A stretch of 64,000 nucleotides of DNA from Bradyrhizobium sp. CSA207 (GTDB taxonomy: Bacteria; Pseudomonadota; Alphaproteobacteria; Rhizobiales; Xanthobacteraceae): NCBI RefSeq assembly GCF_029051685.1, contig NZ_JAACFT010000006.1:186001-250000 (forward strand). Direction: 5' to 3'. Of this stretch, positions 9,336 through 17,533 are shown in pieces (the stretch's first letter is position 1; each line of letters starts with the position of its first letter). The translations under genes were made by a program, and so were the position numbers. Below the pieces are notes generated by a model that did not search any database, was not told the DNA's origin, and was given only the letters and a program-made list of their open reading frames with translations.

Positions 9336-10958
9336 ATGAGCACATCACCTTTCGATATCAGCCGCCGCGGCGTCGTGTTCGGCGGTCTGGGTGTGGCCGG
9401 AATGACTGCGGTCGTTGCACCCTCAGCCTGGACGCAGGGGCGCAGCGAGACGCTGCTGGTGGTGCAGGAGCTCGGACCGAACTCGCTCGACATGCAAGGC
9501 GTCGGCTCCAACCAGACCGTGAACGGCCTGTCCTGGAACTGCTATGATCGCCTGCTGACCTACGCTTCCAAAACACTACCCGACGGCACGCCCTCATACG
9601 ATCGCGCGACACTCGCGCCTGAACTGGCTGAGAGCTGGGAAGTCGCCGCTGACGGCATGTCCTGCACTTTCAAGCTGCGCAAGGACGCGAAATTCCACGA
9701 CGGCACGCCAGTCACTGCGAAGGACGTCAAATGGTCGTTCGACCGCGCCGTGAAGGTCGGCGGCTTTCCGACCTTCCAGATGTCGGCGGGATCACTCGAA
9801 AAGCCCGAGCAGTTCGTGGTCGTCGACGACCACACCTTCCGCATCGACTATGTCCGCAGGGACAAGATGCTGCTGTTCAACGTGGCGGTCGTCGTGCCGT
9901 TCGTCATCAACTCAGAACTCGCCAGGAAGAACGCGACGCCGGAAGACCCTTGGGCGCTGGCCTGGCTCAAGAACAACGAAGCCGGCGGCGGAGCTTACAG
10001 GATCGAAAGCTGGAAGCCGGGCAGCGAGACCGTGCTGACGCGGTTCGACGACTGGAAAAGCGGACCACTACCGAAGATCAAGCGGGTGATCGCGCGCGAT
10101 GTCCCGTCTGCGGGCACCCGCCGCGCGATGCTCGAGCGCGGTGACGCCGACCTCTCCAGTGGCTTTGCGCCGCGCGACTTCGAGCAGATCATCAGTGAGG
10201 GAAAGGTCAAGGTATCGGGCGTGCCGATTCCCAATGCGCTCTGGTACGTCGCCCTCAACACTGCAAAACCGCCGTTCGACAACGCCAAGCTGCGTCAGGC
10301 CGTCGCCTGGGCGATGCCTTACGAGCAGATCCAGGCCAGCGCGTTTTTCGCGCGCGCTGTTCCGATGTACGGCGGATCTGCGGATGTCTCAAAGCCGGTG
10401 TGGCCGCAACCGTTTCCTTATGTCACAGATCTCGATAAGGCCAAGGCGTTGATCAAGGAGGCTGGATTCGAGTCCGGCCTGGAGACGACCTTGTCGCTCG
10501 ACACGGGTACAGCGACCGTCGGCGAGCCGACCGCGATCCTGATCCAGGAGAGTCTCGCAAAGATCGGGATCAAGGCGTCGATCGAGAAAATTCCCGGTGC
10601 AAACTGGCGCACGACGCTCAACAAGAAGGAGCTGCCGCTCGCGCTCAACCGCTTCAGCGGCTGGCTCGACTATCCCGAATATTATTTCTACTGGAATTTT
10701 CACGGCAACAACTCGATCTTCAACATCTCCTCCTACCAGAACAAGGACATGGACGCGCTGATCGACAAGGCGCGCTTCACCACGGACGCGACAGAGTACG
10801 ACAAGGCCGTGAAGGATTTCATCGCGCTTTGCATGCGGGACGTTCCGATCGTTCCACTCAACCAGCCGATCCACGACGTTGCCATGCAGAAGGGCGTGTC
10901 CGGCTACGAATTCTGGTTTCACCGCGAACCGGACTATCGCCAGTTTGCGAAGGGCTAG
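9336..10958 (+). CDS. ABC transporter substrate-binding protein, peptide/nickel family 5 (DppA-like)
   Basis: A 540-residue periplasmic binding protein. The N-terminus SRRGVVFGGLGVAGM followed by a hydrophobic stretch and an Ala-rich end looks like a twin-arginine signal. Family 5 markers are LAESWEVAADGMSCTFKLRKDAKFHDGTPVTAKDVKWSFDR (in part), TAKPPFDNAKLRQAVAWAMP and the C-terminal VPIVPLNQP. The start ATG 9336 has AGGAGG seven bases upstream. An earlier start at 9306 would spoil the signal peptide. No permease or ATPase gene follows. Its place after hydA behind a sigma-54 promoter suggests nitrogen-controlled uptake of a nitrogenous substrate, perhaps related to hydantoins or dihydropyrimidines; this is inference. 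Confidence 0.88.
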   Translation: MSTSPFDISRRGVVFGGLGVAGMTAVVAPSAWTQGRSETLLVVQELGPNSLDMQGVGSNQTVNGLSWNCYDRLLTYASKTLPDGTPSYDRATLAPELAESWEVAADGMSCTFKLRKDAKFHDGTPVTAKDVKWSFDRAVKVGGFPTFQMSAGSLEKPEQFVVVDDHTFRIDYVRRDKMLLFNVAVVVPFVINSELARKNATPEDPWALAWLKNNEAGGGAYRIESWKPGSETVLTRFDDWKSGPLPKIKRVIARDVPSAGTRRAMLERGDADLSSGFAPRDFEQIISEGKVKVSGVPIPNALWYVALNTAKPPFDNAKLRQAVAWAMPYEQIQASAFFARAVPMYGGSADVSKPVWPQPFPYVTDLDKAKALIKEAGFESGLETTLSLDTGTATVGEPTAILIQESLAKIGIKASIEKIPGANWRTTLNKKELPLALNRFSGWLDYPEYYFYWNFHGNNSIFNISSYQNKDMDALIDKARFTTDATEYDKAVKDFIALCMRDVPIVPLNQPIHDVAMQKGVSGYEFWFHREPDYRQFAKG

Positions 10959-11098
10959 TGCTGATCGACGATTGGCTTCGAGTGCAAGGCGCACGATCCG
11001 GATCGACCGGGGCCAGCGACATGGCGGCTCTATCAGGCTCAAGCCGGACCGACGAGGGCGCGGCCTTCGAGCTCCGGTTTCCGTCCGCCTAAAACGCG

Positions 11099-11245
11099 CT
11101 AGATTGCGAACACCCAGGCGGCGAGGATGGTGCCGATGGTCACCAGGCCAGCAATGGTCCAGCCCGCGGCATACTCCAGTTCAGGGTGACCATTTGCCCG
11201 CATGATCTCGGCTGGATCGGCGGTATGCTTCCAATGCTCTGCCAT
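11099..11245 (-). CDS. Small single-pass membrane protein
   Basis: A 48-residue frame read from ATG 11245 to TAG at 11099-11101. A polar N-terminal half (MAEHWKHTADPAEIMRANGH) is followed by one hydrophobic helix (AGWTIAGLVTIGTILAAWVF). The codon choice is GC-rich in third positions, as in the neighbouring genes, which supports real coding. The function is unknown. It may be anchored in the inner membrane with the N-terminus in the cytoplasm. It lies alone between the family 5 binding protein gene and the divergent DUF3606 gene. Confidence 0.6.
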   Translation of the reverse strand: MAEHWKHTADPAEIMRANGHPELEYAAGWTIAGLVTIGTILAAWVFAI

Positions 11246-11518
11246 GACAGCCTCGCACGTTTCCCCGCGTCATATGTAAGTCGCACCAGCCGCCTTTAGG
11301 TTCCATCACGGAGATGCGAGGGCACAAAAAACGTGAAAACAACCCCATGCACAGTAGAACGGCCTTGCCGGCGCGAGGCTCGGCCGTGCTTCGCAAAGGC
11401 TTGACCCGACGGCGCAAAACGCCGCGCGCCGCGCAACAGGCGCGCGGTCTGCCGGCTTGCCTTCCGAATCCGATTGCATGCTAGAGTGGACGCACGGATT
11501 CCGGGGCGGGAGAAAAGC

Positions 11519-11929
11519 ATGGCCGACAACAAGGCAAAGCGGGGCGGAGCGGATCGCGCCCTGATCGCGCTCGGCGAGAAGTATGAAGTCGCGTACTGGT
11601 CGAAGAAGTTCAAGGTGACGCCGGCCAAGCTGAAATACGCCGTCAAGAAGGTCGGCCACTCCGCCCGGAAGGTCGAGGAATACATCAAGCTCCAGAAGCA
11701 CCGCGCCTCCGACAAGAGCCGGATCGCGCTGAGCGAGGCCTATGAGGTCCGCTATTGGTCGAAGAAATTCAAGATCACGCCGGCGAAGCTGAAGGCTGCC
11801 GTGGCCGCGGCAGGCCATTCCTCCAAGAAGGTCGGCGCTTATCTCGCTGCCCAGAAGGCAGCGAAGAAGGCCAAAAAGTCGGCGAAGAAGACGGCGAAGA
11901 AGACGGTCCAGCGGAAAATGGCGGCCTAA
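11519..11929 (+). CDS. Tandem DUF3606-like protein with Lys-rich tail
   Basis: A 136-residue basic protein containing the same module twice: YWSKKFKVTPAKLKYAVKKVG and then YWSKKFKITPAKLKAAVAAAG, each followed by HS-x-KKV/RKV and a short helix. The DUF3606 family normally has one such module of about 55 residues. The last 25 residues are almost only Lys, Ala and Thr (KKAKKSAKKTAKK), like histone H1 tails, so DNA or RNA binding is plausible. The start ATG 11519 follows GGGCGGGAG. The next gene starts 26 bp after its stop, so the two may be co-transcribed. The function is not established. Confidence 0.75.
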   Translation: MADNKAKRGGADRALIALGEKYEVAYWSKKFKVTPAKLKYAVKKVGHSARKVEEYIKLQKHRASDKSRIALSEAYEVRYWSKKFKITPAKLKAAVAAAGHSSKKVGAYLAAQKAAKKAKKSAKKTAKKTVQRKMAA

Positions 11930-11954
11930 AGATTTCGGGGCCATGGAGGCAGGA

Positions 11955-12449
11955 ATGAAATCCGCTGGAGTGATCCTCACCTGCGCCATCGTTCTTGCCA
12001 TCGCCTCCCACATCGCCGACGCCTCCGGCGCCACACCCGGAAAAGTCTCGGGTTCGACGGCGCTGGCGCTCGCGGGCGTGATCGCGCCGCTGTCGCCTGA
12101 CCTGTCGCGCGCCGAGAAGAGGGCGGTGGCGATGCTGTTCGCCGCCAACAGCGACGTTCCCCACAAGAAGATGATCGTGGTCACCGCGGACAGGATCGTC
12201 TGCCGCACCGGCAATGTCGACATCACCTTGCGCAACTGCGAGATCACCTTCGGCAAGAAGGTCAAAACCGTGAACGGCTCCACGGCCAGCGAGATCTTCG
12301 CGACCGAGGCGCTCGCCGGCATTCCGCCCGACGGCGCGGCGGGATCGGATTTCGAGAGCCTGACCCGGCTGAGCTGCACGATCGACCCCAACGCTATCCG
12401 CCGGAAGGACGGCAGTGGAGCGGATTGCACGTTCCAGCCGGGGAATTGA
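11955..12449 (+). CDS. Secreted hypothetical protein
   Basis: A 164-residue protein with an N-terminal signal peptide (MKSAGVILTCAIVLAIASHIADASG). The mature part has three cysteines in VCRTGNVDITLRNCEI and LSCTIDP, plus ADCTF near the end, so one or two disulfides are possible in the periplasm. The start ATG 11955 follows GGCAGGA; an in-frame ATG at 11943 is also possible. It is 26 bp behind the DUF3606 gene. I do not recognise a family and no catalytic motif is evident. Confidence 0.65.
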   Translation: MKSAGVILTCAIVLAIASHIADASGATPGKVSGSTALALAGVIAPLSPDLSRAEKRAVAMLFAANSDVPHKKMIVVTADRIVCRTGNVDITLRNCEITFGKKVKTVNGSTASEIFATEALAGIPPDGAAGSDFESLTRLSCTIDPNAIRRKDGSGADCTFQPGN

Positions 12450-12574
12450 GCCGGGCTTGGCGGGCGAGCCAAAGGTGCCGCGAAATCGCCGCAAGACGAA
12501 CTAACTAATAAGGCGAATTGAAAAGACAGGCCAAACGAGCGAGCCCATATCAGGCTCGCAAGGCCGGCACCAAC

Positions 12575-13504
12575 ATGAAGAATTATCTCGCATTTTTCCT
12601 TATTCTAACTGTCACGGCGGCGTCCGCGCATGGCCCACTGCCGGCGCCGCTGACGGCGCCCTCCGATCTCGTCCGGGTGGGCCTCACCGACTCCGATACG
12701 ATCGCCGGCGGCACCGCGCGGCTGTGCGACCAGGTCACCTTCTCGCGCGGCCTGCGCTACGGCGAAAGCGAGGCCAATGTGCTCGATGTCGCCGCCAGCA
12801 CGACCAAGGCGCAGACGCCGCGGCCGGTGCTGCTGTTCGTGGCGGGGGACACCTTCACCGGGGACCGGACCGCGCCGGAGCTGTCCCGCGACATCCAGGA
12901 CGCCGCGATGTGCTTTGCCGCGCGCAACGACATGATCGGGGTGCGCGTGAACTATCGACAGGCCCCCGCGGCGACCTGGCCGAGGGGTGCGACCGACGTT
13001 GCGGCGGCGCTGTCCTGGGTCCACGGGAATATCGACCTGTTCAATGGCGACGCCCGCGAGATTGTCGCGGTCGGCTATGGCGCCGGGGCCTTCCATGTCG
13101 CGAGCCTGCTGGCGCATCCCGAGCTTCAGGCCGACCACGCCGATGTCGCCGCGGTCGTGCTGGTGTCCGGAATCTACCGCGTCGGCAAGAACGCAAGCGA
13201 CAGCGAGAAGGCCTATTTCGGCACAGATGCCAGCCAGTATGACAAGCGGTCGGTCTTTCCCGGCATCCTCAACGTCGACGCGCCGATCGTGCTGGCCTGG
13301 GCCGCGGGCGATCCCGCAAACCTCGTGGCGCAGGGCGAGACCCTGAAGAAGACGCTGTGCGGCGCCGGCCACTGCCCACGCAGCACGATCCTGCGCAGCC
13401 GCGACGGCATCGCTAGCGCCTTCGGGCTCGACGGCTCCGGCGACAGCCTGGCCGAGCCGACGCTGCTGCTGGTGCATCAGTTAGAGGCGCGGGGGCTGCC
13501 GTAG
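12575..13504 (+). CDS. Secreted alpha/beta-hydrolase-fold protein, predicted catalytically inactive
   Basis: A 309-residue protein with a signal peptide (MKNYLAFFLILTVTAASAHG). The fold of the BD-FAE/carboxylesterase group is recognisable from VNYRQAPAATWPRGATDVAAALSWV (in part), the following beta-strand and 'elbow', and APIVLAWAAGDPANLV. The nucleophile elbow reads GYGAGA, so the expected Ser (GxSxG) is Gly; the DNA is ggc. The HGG oxyanion motif is replaced by FVAGD, and the C-terminal His region reads RDGIASAFG with no His. Three active-site elements are therefore missing. The start ATG 12575 was chosen for the signal peptide; a TTG at 12518 is in frame. A binding or structural role is possible. 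Confidence 0.7.
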   Translation: MKNYLAFFLILTVTAASAHGPLPAPLTAPSDLVRVGLTDSDTIAGGTARLCDQVTFSRGLRYGESEANVLDVAASTTKAQTPRPVLLFVAGDTFTGDRTAPELSRDIQDAAMCFAARNDMIGVRVNYRQAPAATWPRGATDVAAALSWVHGNIDLFNGDAREIVAVGYGAGAFHVASLLAHPELQADHADVAAVVLVSGIYRVGKNASDSEKAYFGTDASQYDKRSVFPGILNVDAPIVLAWAAGDPANLVAQGETLKKTLCGAGHCPRSTILRSRDGIASAFGLDGSGDSLAEPTLLLVHQLEARGLP

Positions 13505-13801
13505 CGGCGACGTGACGTTAGTGGGGTTAAACAGAGATAGAGCCCAGGCCTCAACCTCTCCCACTTGCGGGAGAGGGGGCAGACCTTCCTCGTGGCAACA
13601 ACGGGGCTCAATCAGCTCAAGCTTTATCTGCCTCGCGCCGGCTTGAGTGAGCGAGTCAGCACGACTGCCGTTTCGCCTCAAGAGGACGCAAGGTTGAATC
13701 CGGCCGCCCAGCCACAGCTTTGACAAACGCTTGACGTAGATTAACCCACCCTGGGGCAGATCGAGCCGAGCTCTCCGGGGGCCAACGTCAAGGTGTCGAG
13801 C

Positions 13802-15025
13802 ATGCGCGTCACCGGTAGACTGCTGTTCGTTCTGATCTTCGCGTTCGCGGCGCTGGGGGCGATGTCCCAGCAACACGCAGAACAATCCGCGACCGACAGC
13901 GAAATCCGCATCGGCAATGTCGTGCCGTATTCGGGACCGCTTTCGGAATTCGGCGCGATCGGCCAGGCGGAGGCCGCCTATTTCGACATGATCAACGATC
14001 GGGGCGGCATCAACGGCCGCAAGGTCCGTTTCATCACGCGCGACGACAATTCCGACCCGACGACGGCGCTGGAGCTGACCCGCAATCTGGTCGAGCAGGA
14101 CGACGTGCATTTGATGTTCGGATCGTTCGGCACGCCAGGCAATCTCGCCACGCGCTGGTATCTGAACGAAAAGAAAATCCCGCAGCTTTTCGTCGCCTCC
14201 GGCGACGAGGAGTTGAGCCAGGCCAAGGCGTTTCCCTGGACCATGGGCTGGCAGCCGTCGTTCCGGTCGGAGGGGCGCATCTACGCCAACTACATCCAGG
14301 CTTATTATCCGCGGAAGAAGATCGTGGTGCTCTGGCAGAACGACCAGTTCGGCCGCATGCTCTACAGGGGCATCCAGGAAGGCCTTGGCGACCTGAACCG
14401 TCTCGTCCTCGTCGACATCGCCTTCGACATTGCCGATGAGCATCTCGAAGGGCACGTCTCGATCCTCAAGCGTTCAGGCGCCGATATTTTCGTCTTTCTC
14501 GGCGTGCCCTCGACGGCGTCCAAGGTGATCAGGCTGGCGGCGTCACTCAAATGGCGCCCGGTCTTCATCGTGAGCGACGCCTCCGCCTCGATCGCCAATG
14601 CGATGGCGCCCGCAGGCCTGGAGAATTCGGCCGGTGTGATCTCGGCGGCCTTTTTGAAGGATCCGAGCGATCCCGCATGGAAAGACGATCCTGCCATGAA
14701 GGACTGGTTCGCCTTCATGGACAAGTATCATCACGTCGAGAGTACGAACAACAGCGCCGCGCTCTATGGCTACGCCGCCGCCGAGTCGCTGACGCACGTG
14801 CTGAAGCAATGCGGCGACGATCTATCGCGCGAGAACATCATGCGTCAGGCGGCTTCGCTTAAGGGTTATCAGCCCTCCGTTGCGTTGCCGAGCATCAGGA
14901 TGAACACCACGCCGAACAGCTATCTCCCGATCAGGCAGATGCGGCTCGTCCAGTTCGACGGCCGGTCCTGGCAGCCGTTCGGCGAGGTGATCGAGACCGC
15001 TTTCACCGAAGGCGCGGCACGATGA
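13802..15025 (+). CDS. ABC transporter substrate-binding protein, branched-chain amino acid type (LivK-like)
   Basis: A 407-residue periplasmic type I binding protein. After a signal peptide (RLLFVLIFAFAALGAMSQ) comes the family signature IRIGNVVPYSGPLSEFGAIGQAEAAYFDMIN (in part) and GGINGRKVRFITRDD. Later blocks VLWQNDQFGRMLYRGIQ and LYGYAAAESLTHVL are typical of the LivK/AmiC group, which bind amino acids, amides or aromatic acids. The start ATG 13802 has AAGG eight bases upstream; a GTG at 13793 is in frame. No livHMGF genes are adjacent, so it is an orphan binding protein. The neighbouring mandelate-racemase-like gene hints at an aromatic-acid ligand, but only by position. Confidence 0.88.
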   Translation: MRVTGRLLFVLIFAFAALGAMSQQHAEQSATDSEIRIGNVVPYSGPLSEFGAIGQAEAAYFDMINDRGGINGRKVRFITRDDNSDPTTALELTRNLVEQDDVHLMFGSFGTPGNLATRWYLNEKKIPQLFVASGDEELSQAKAFPWTMGWQPSFRSEGRIYANYIQAYYPRKKIVVLWQNDQFGRMLYRGIQEGLGDLNRLVLVDIAFDIADEHLEGHVSILKRSGADIFVFLGVPSTASKVIRLAASLKWRPVFIVSDASASIANAMAPAGLENSAGVISAAFLKDPSDPAWKDDPAMKDWFAFMDKYHHVESTNNSAALYGYAAAESLTHVLKQCGDDLSRENIMRQAASLKGYQPSVALPSIRMNTTPNSYLPIRQMRLVQFDGRSWQPFGEVIETAFTEGAAR

Positions 15026-15031
15026 GACGCA

Positions 15032-15322
15032 TCAGGCCGGCTTCAGCGAAGCCAGCGCGCTTTCCAGCAGCGAGCGTACCCGCGCCGCATCGCCGGACTT
15101 CACGACCGCCGGGTCTAGCTAAAGCTCGAGGCCGGGCGCGCGCTCGGTGATGACGCAGCTCTTTTCAACCGAGGCATCGTTCAGCGCGTCAACCGAATGA
15201 TGGGCGTAGTAGTCCATGCAGTCGCTGCTGCCGAAATTGCCGACATTGCAGTAGCCGGGGTTGATCGCCATGCGCGAGCAGAACGGCGGCACGATGCCGG
15301 CACAGGCGCCTTTTCGTTTCAT
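15032..15322 (-). pseudogene. Hypothetical Cys-rich protein interrupted by an in-frame TAG
   Basis: From ATG 15322 (or GTG 15325) a 67-residue frame with five cysteines (GACAG, FCSRM, YCNVG, DCMDYYAHH, KSCVI) stops at TAG 15119-15121. The same frame then continues without a gap for 28 codons (LDPAVVKSGDAARVRSLLES...) to TGA at 15032-15034, with the GC-rich codon use of the neighbours. The simplest reading is a gene broken by one nonsense change; a truncated but working protein or suppression of the stop is also possible. I do not recognise the family. It is divergent from the mandelate-racemase-like gene, with starts about 55 bp apart. Confidence 0.45.
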
Positions 15323-15378
15323 CACGATCGTTTAAGATCGGCAGCGACCTGCATTCGCTCCGCCGGGAGATCCTCCAC

Positions 15379-16470
15379 ATGACCGAGACCATCCGCATCA
15401 AGCGCTTCCATGCGCGCCCCGTGATCGTGCCGATGAACCTGCCGCTCAAGACCTCGACCGGCGCAGTCGCCAAGGCGCCGCTGGTGCTGATCGACTGCGA
15501 GACCGACCAGGGCGTGCGGGGGCATGCCTATCTATTCTCGATCACGCCCTCGGCCTTGAAGCCGCTGACGGCGATGGTCACGGAAATGTCGGAGCTGCTC
15601 ACAGGCGACGAGCTGCTGCCGTTCGAGATCGAACGCAAACTGACCCAGCGCTTCACGCTGCTCGGACTGGCCGGCCTGCAGCGGCTGGCGCAATCCGGCA
15701 TCGACATGGCGGCGTGGGATGCGCTGGCGCGCAGCAGAGGCCTGCCGCTGGCGCGCCTGCTCGGCGGCGCGCCGAAGCCGGTCAAGGCCTACAATTCGAA
15801 GGGGCTCGGCATCATGCCGGCAGGCGCTGCCGTCGACGAAGCGCACAAGCTGCTGGCCGAGGGTTTCCAGGCCGCAAAGATCCGCGTCGGCCGGCCCGAT
15901 GCGCGAGAGGATCTCGCGGTCGTGCGCGCGGTGCGAAAAGCGGTCGGCGACCAGGTGACGCTGATGTGCGACTACAACCAGGCGCTGACGGTGACCGAGG
16001 CGATCCGCCGCGGCGAGATGCTCGACGACGAAGGGCTGACCTGGATCGAGGAGCCGATCCGCCACGACAACTACGCCGGCTGCGCCCGCATCGCGGACGC
16101 ACTGCGCACGCCGGTCCAGATCGGCGAGAACTTCGACAGCGCCTTTTCGATGCAATCCGCGCTCTCAGCGGAAGCCTGCGACTTCGTGATGCCCGACGTG
16201 CAACGCATCGGCGGCGTCACCGGCTGGCTGCGCGCGGCCTCGCTGGCACATGCCGCCGGCGTCGAGATGTCGACGCATCTGTTCTCGGAAATCAGCGCGC
16301 ATCTGCTGTGCGTGACACCGACCGCGCATTGGCTCGAATATGTCGACTGGGCCGACGCGGTGCTGGCAACGCGCCTCGCGATCAAAGACGGCTTTGCGCT
16401 GCCGAGCGAGGAGCCCGGCAATGGGATCGCGTGGGACGAGGCGGCGGTGAAGAAGTATCTGGTGAGCTAA
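15379..16470 (+). CDS. Enolase-superfamily enzyme, mandelate racemase-like
   Basis: A 363-residue enzyme that keeps the catalytic layout of Pseudomonas mandelate racemase at a constant offset of three residues. Lys167 matches Lys164. The metal ligands Asp198, Glu224 and Glu250 are in MCDYNQ, WIEEP and QIGEN. Asp273-His300 (MPDVQ, STHLFSE) match the Asp270-His297 base dyad, and Glu320 matches Glu317. The one change is the S-specific base Lys166, which is Arg169 here (KIRVG). It may be a weaker racemase, a one-sided epimerase or a dehydratase on a related 2-hydroxy acid. The start ATG 15379 has a GGGAG box upstream. Confidence 0.85.
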   Translation: MTETIRIKRFHARPVIVPMNLPLKTSTGAVAKAPLVLIDCETDQGVRGHAYLFSITPSALKPLTAMVTEMSELLTGDELLPFEIERKLTQRFTLLGLAGLQRLAQSGIDMAAWDALARSRGLPLARLLGGAPKPVKAYNSKGLGIMPAGAAVDEAHKLLAEGFQAAKIRVGRPDAREDLAVVRAVRKAVGDQVTLMCDYNQALTVTEAIRRGEMLDDEGLTWIEEPIRHDNYAGCARIADALRTPVQIGENFDSAFSMQSALSAEACDFVMPDVQRIGGVTGWLRAASLAHAAGVEMSTHLFSEISAHLLCVTPTAHWLEYVDWADAVLATRLAIKDGFALPSEEPGNGIAWDEAAVKKYLVS

Positions 16471-16544
16471 CCACGCCTGACGCCTCGAACACCGACGTCG
16501 TCCTGGCGACGGCGGAGAGATCGTGTGCGCAACTTCCGCCACAT

Positions 16545-16623
16545 CGTTATTGCGAGCACAGCGAAGCAATCCAGAATCTTTCCGCGACAACAGTCTGGAT
16601 TGCTTCGCTGCGCTCGCAATGAC
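16545..16623. repeat. Palindromic intergenic repeat, family A, copy 3
   Basis: Same repeat as at 493 and 3019, with one change in the left arm (cgttattgcgag). It lies between the convergent mandelate-racemase-like gene and the small secreted protein gene. Confidence 0.85.
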
Positions 16624-16658
16624 CGAGCGTGTGGTTGATTGCGCGGCAGTCCGCCGGC

Positions 16659-16901
16659 CTATCGCGGCTCCGCGCCTGGAATTTTCTTGCGCGATGCCCT
16701 GCGCTCGATCCAGACGCAGCGGCGGGCTGCGACGCTGGAGCGCCCGACCGCGGATATTCCTTGGCCGGCCTGGAGCAGGGGCGCGATGTTTTCGCGGAGC
16801 GCGCGGCAGTGCGCGAGTTCGGTTGGCCAGTCAATCATCGTTGCGTGAGCTGGCAAGGCGATCAGCGCCGACATCGCCGACGCAAGACAGATTGCCCGCA
16901 T
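16659..16901 (-). CDS. Small secreted hypothetical protein
   Basis: An 80-residue frame starting at ATG 16901, with GGGGAG eight bases upstream. The first 20 residues are a clean signal peptide (MRAICLASAMSALIALPAHA). The mature part begins TMIDWPTELAHCRALRENIAP. The last 30 residues are Arg-rich (SSVAARRCVWIERRASRKK) and look unlike a folded domain, so the 3' end may be altered or the gene shortened. Its start lies 14 bp after the stop of the ATC-hydrolase gene, so the two probably form one transcript. The function is unknown. Confidence 0.5.
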   Translation of the reverse strand: MRAICLASAMSALIALPAHATMIDWPTELAHCRALRENIAPLLQAGQGISAVGRSSVAARRCVWIERRASRKKIPGAEPR

Positions 16902-16914
16902 CGCCCGCTCCCCT

Positions 16915-17388
16915 TCATTGCGCCGCGCCCGGATTGCGCCGGTAGCGGAAATCGCAATGATCGGCGCCTTGCATGATGGTCTGCGTTCGCGTGAGCTCGA
17001 TGTCGGGACCGAACCCTTCTGCGGTCGCGAAGTCCGCGGTGCAGACCAGGAGAAAGCCGAGCTCCGGCTCGCCCAGCGCCTGGTAGAATTCGGCATAGGC
17101 GCATCGCGTGACATCGAAGGCGAATGCATCTTGCGACTGCTCGATGACGTCGTAGGCGAGCGCTCCGTCGCGGGCATAGGTCTTGAAGGCGGACGAGACG
17201 GCTTTGCCGAGATTGGCCTCGTTCTTCGTCTTCCAGAATTCCTCGCCGAAACCGCGATAGAGATCGCCGAGCGCCTTTCGCACCAGCGCGTTCGCGCGCG
17301 CCTCGCCAAGTTCGGCCTGGAGCGCCTTGACCAAGGGCACCAGAACTTGCGCCTGGATCCTGGCCTGTTCGAGGACGGAAACACCCAT
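16915..17388 (-). CDS. L-2-amino-thiazoline-4-carboxylic acid hydrolase family protein
   Basis: A 157-residue cytoplasmic protein that resembles the ATC-hydrolase family, which opens 2-aminothiazoline-4-carboxylate to S-carbamoyl-cysteine in bacterial L-cysteine production. Recognisable parts are the helical N-terminal half, with LGEARANALVRKALGDLYR and FGEEFWKTK, and the C-terminal TRCAYAEFYQALGEPELGFLLVCTADF, where Cys and acidic residues are conserved. The start ATG 17388 follows GAGG; an ATG at 17433 is in frame but lies in repeat DNA. The substrate in this organism is unknown because many family members are of unproven function. It heads a two-gene unit with the small secreted protein. 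Confidence 0.7.
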   Translation of the reverse strand: MGVSVLEQARIQAQVLVPLVKALQAELGEARANALVRKALGDLYRGFGEEFWKTKNEANLGKAVSSAFKTYARDGALAYDVIEQSQDAFAFDVTRCAYAEFYQALGEPELGFLLVCTADFATAEGFGPDIELTRTQTIMQGADHCDFRYRRNPGAAQ

Positions 17389-17415
17389 GGGAGGCCTCGC
17401 GTCAGAGATGAGATC

Positions 17416-17495
17416 GTAGCCCGGACGGAGCACAGCGCAATCCGGAAAGACCCGCGGGACAGATCCCGGATTTCGCTGCGCTCCAACCGGGCTAC
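17416..17495. repeat. Palindromic intergenic repeat, family G
   Basis: An inverted repeat with outer arms 'gtagcccgg' and 'ccgggctac' and inner arms 'gcgcaatccgg' and 'ccggatttcgctgcgc'. It lies upstream of the ATC-hydrolase gene. Confidence 0.75.
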
Positions 17496-17533
17496 GGACC
17501 TACGACAAGCATAAGCCCGCCGAGTGCGCGTGG

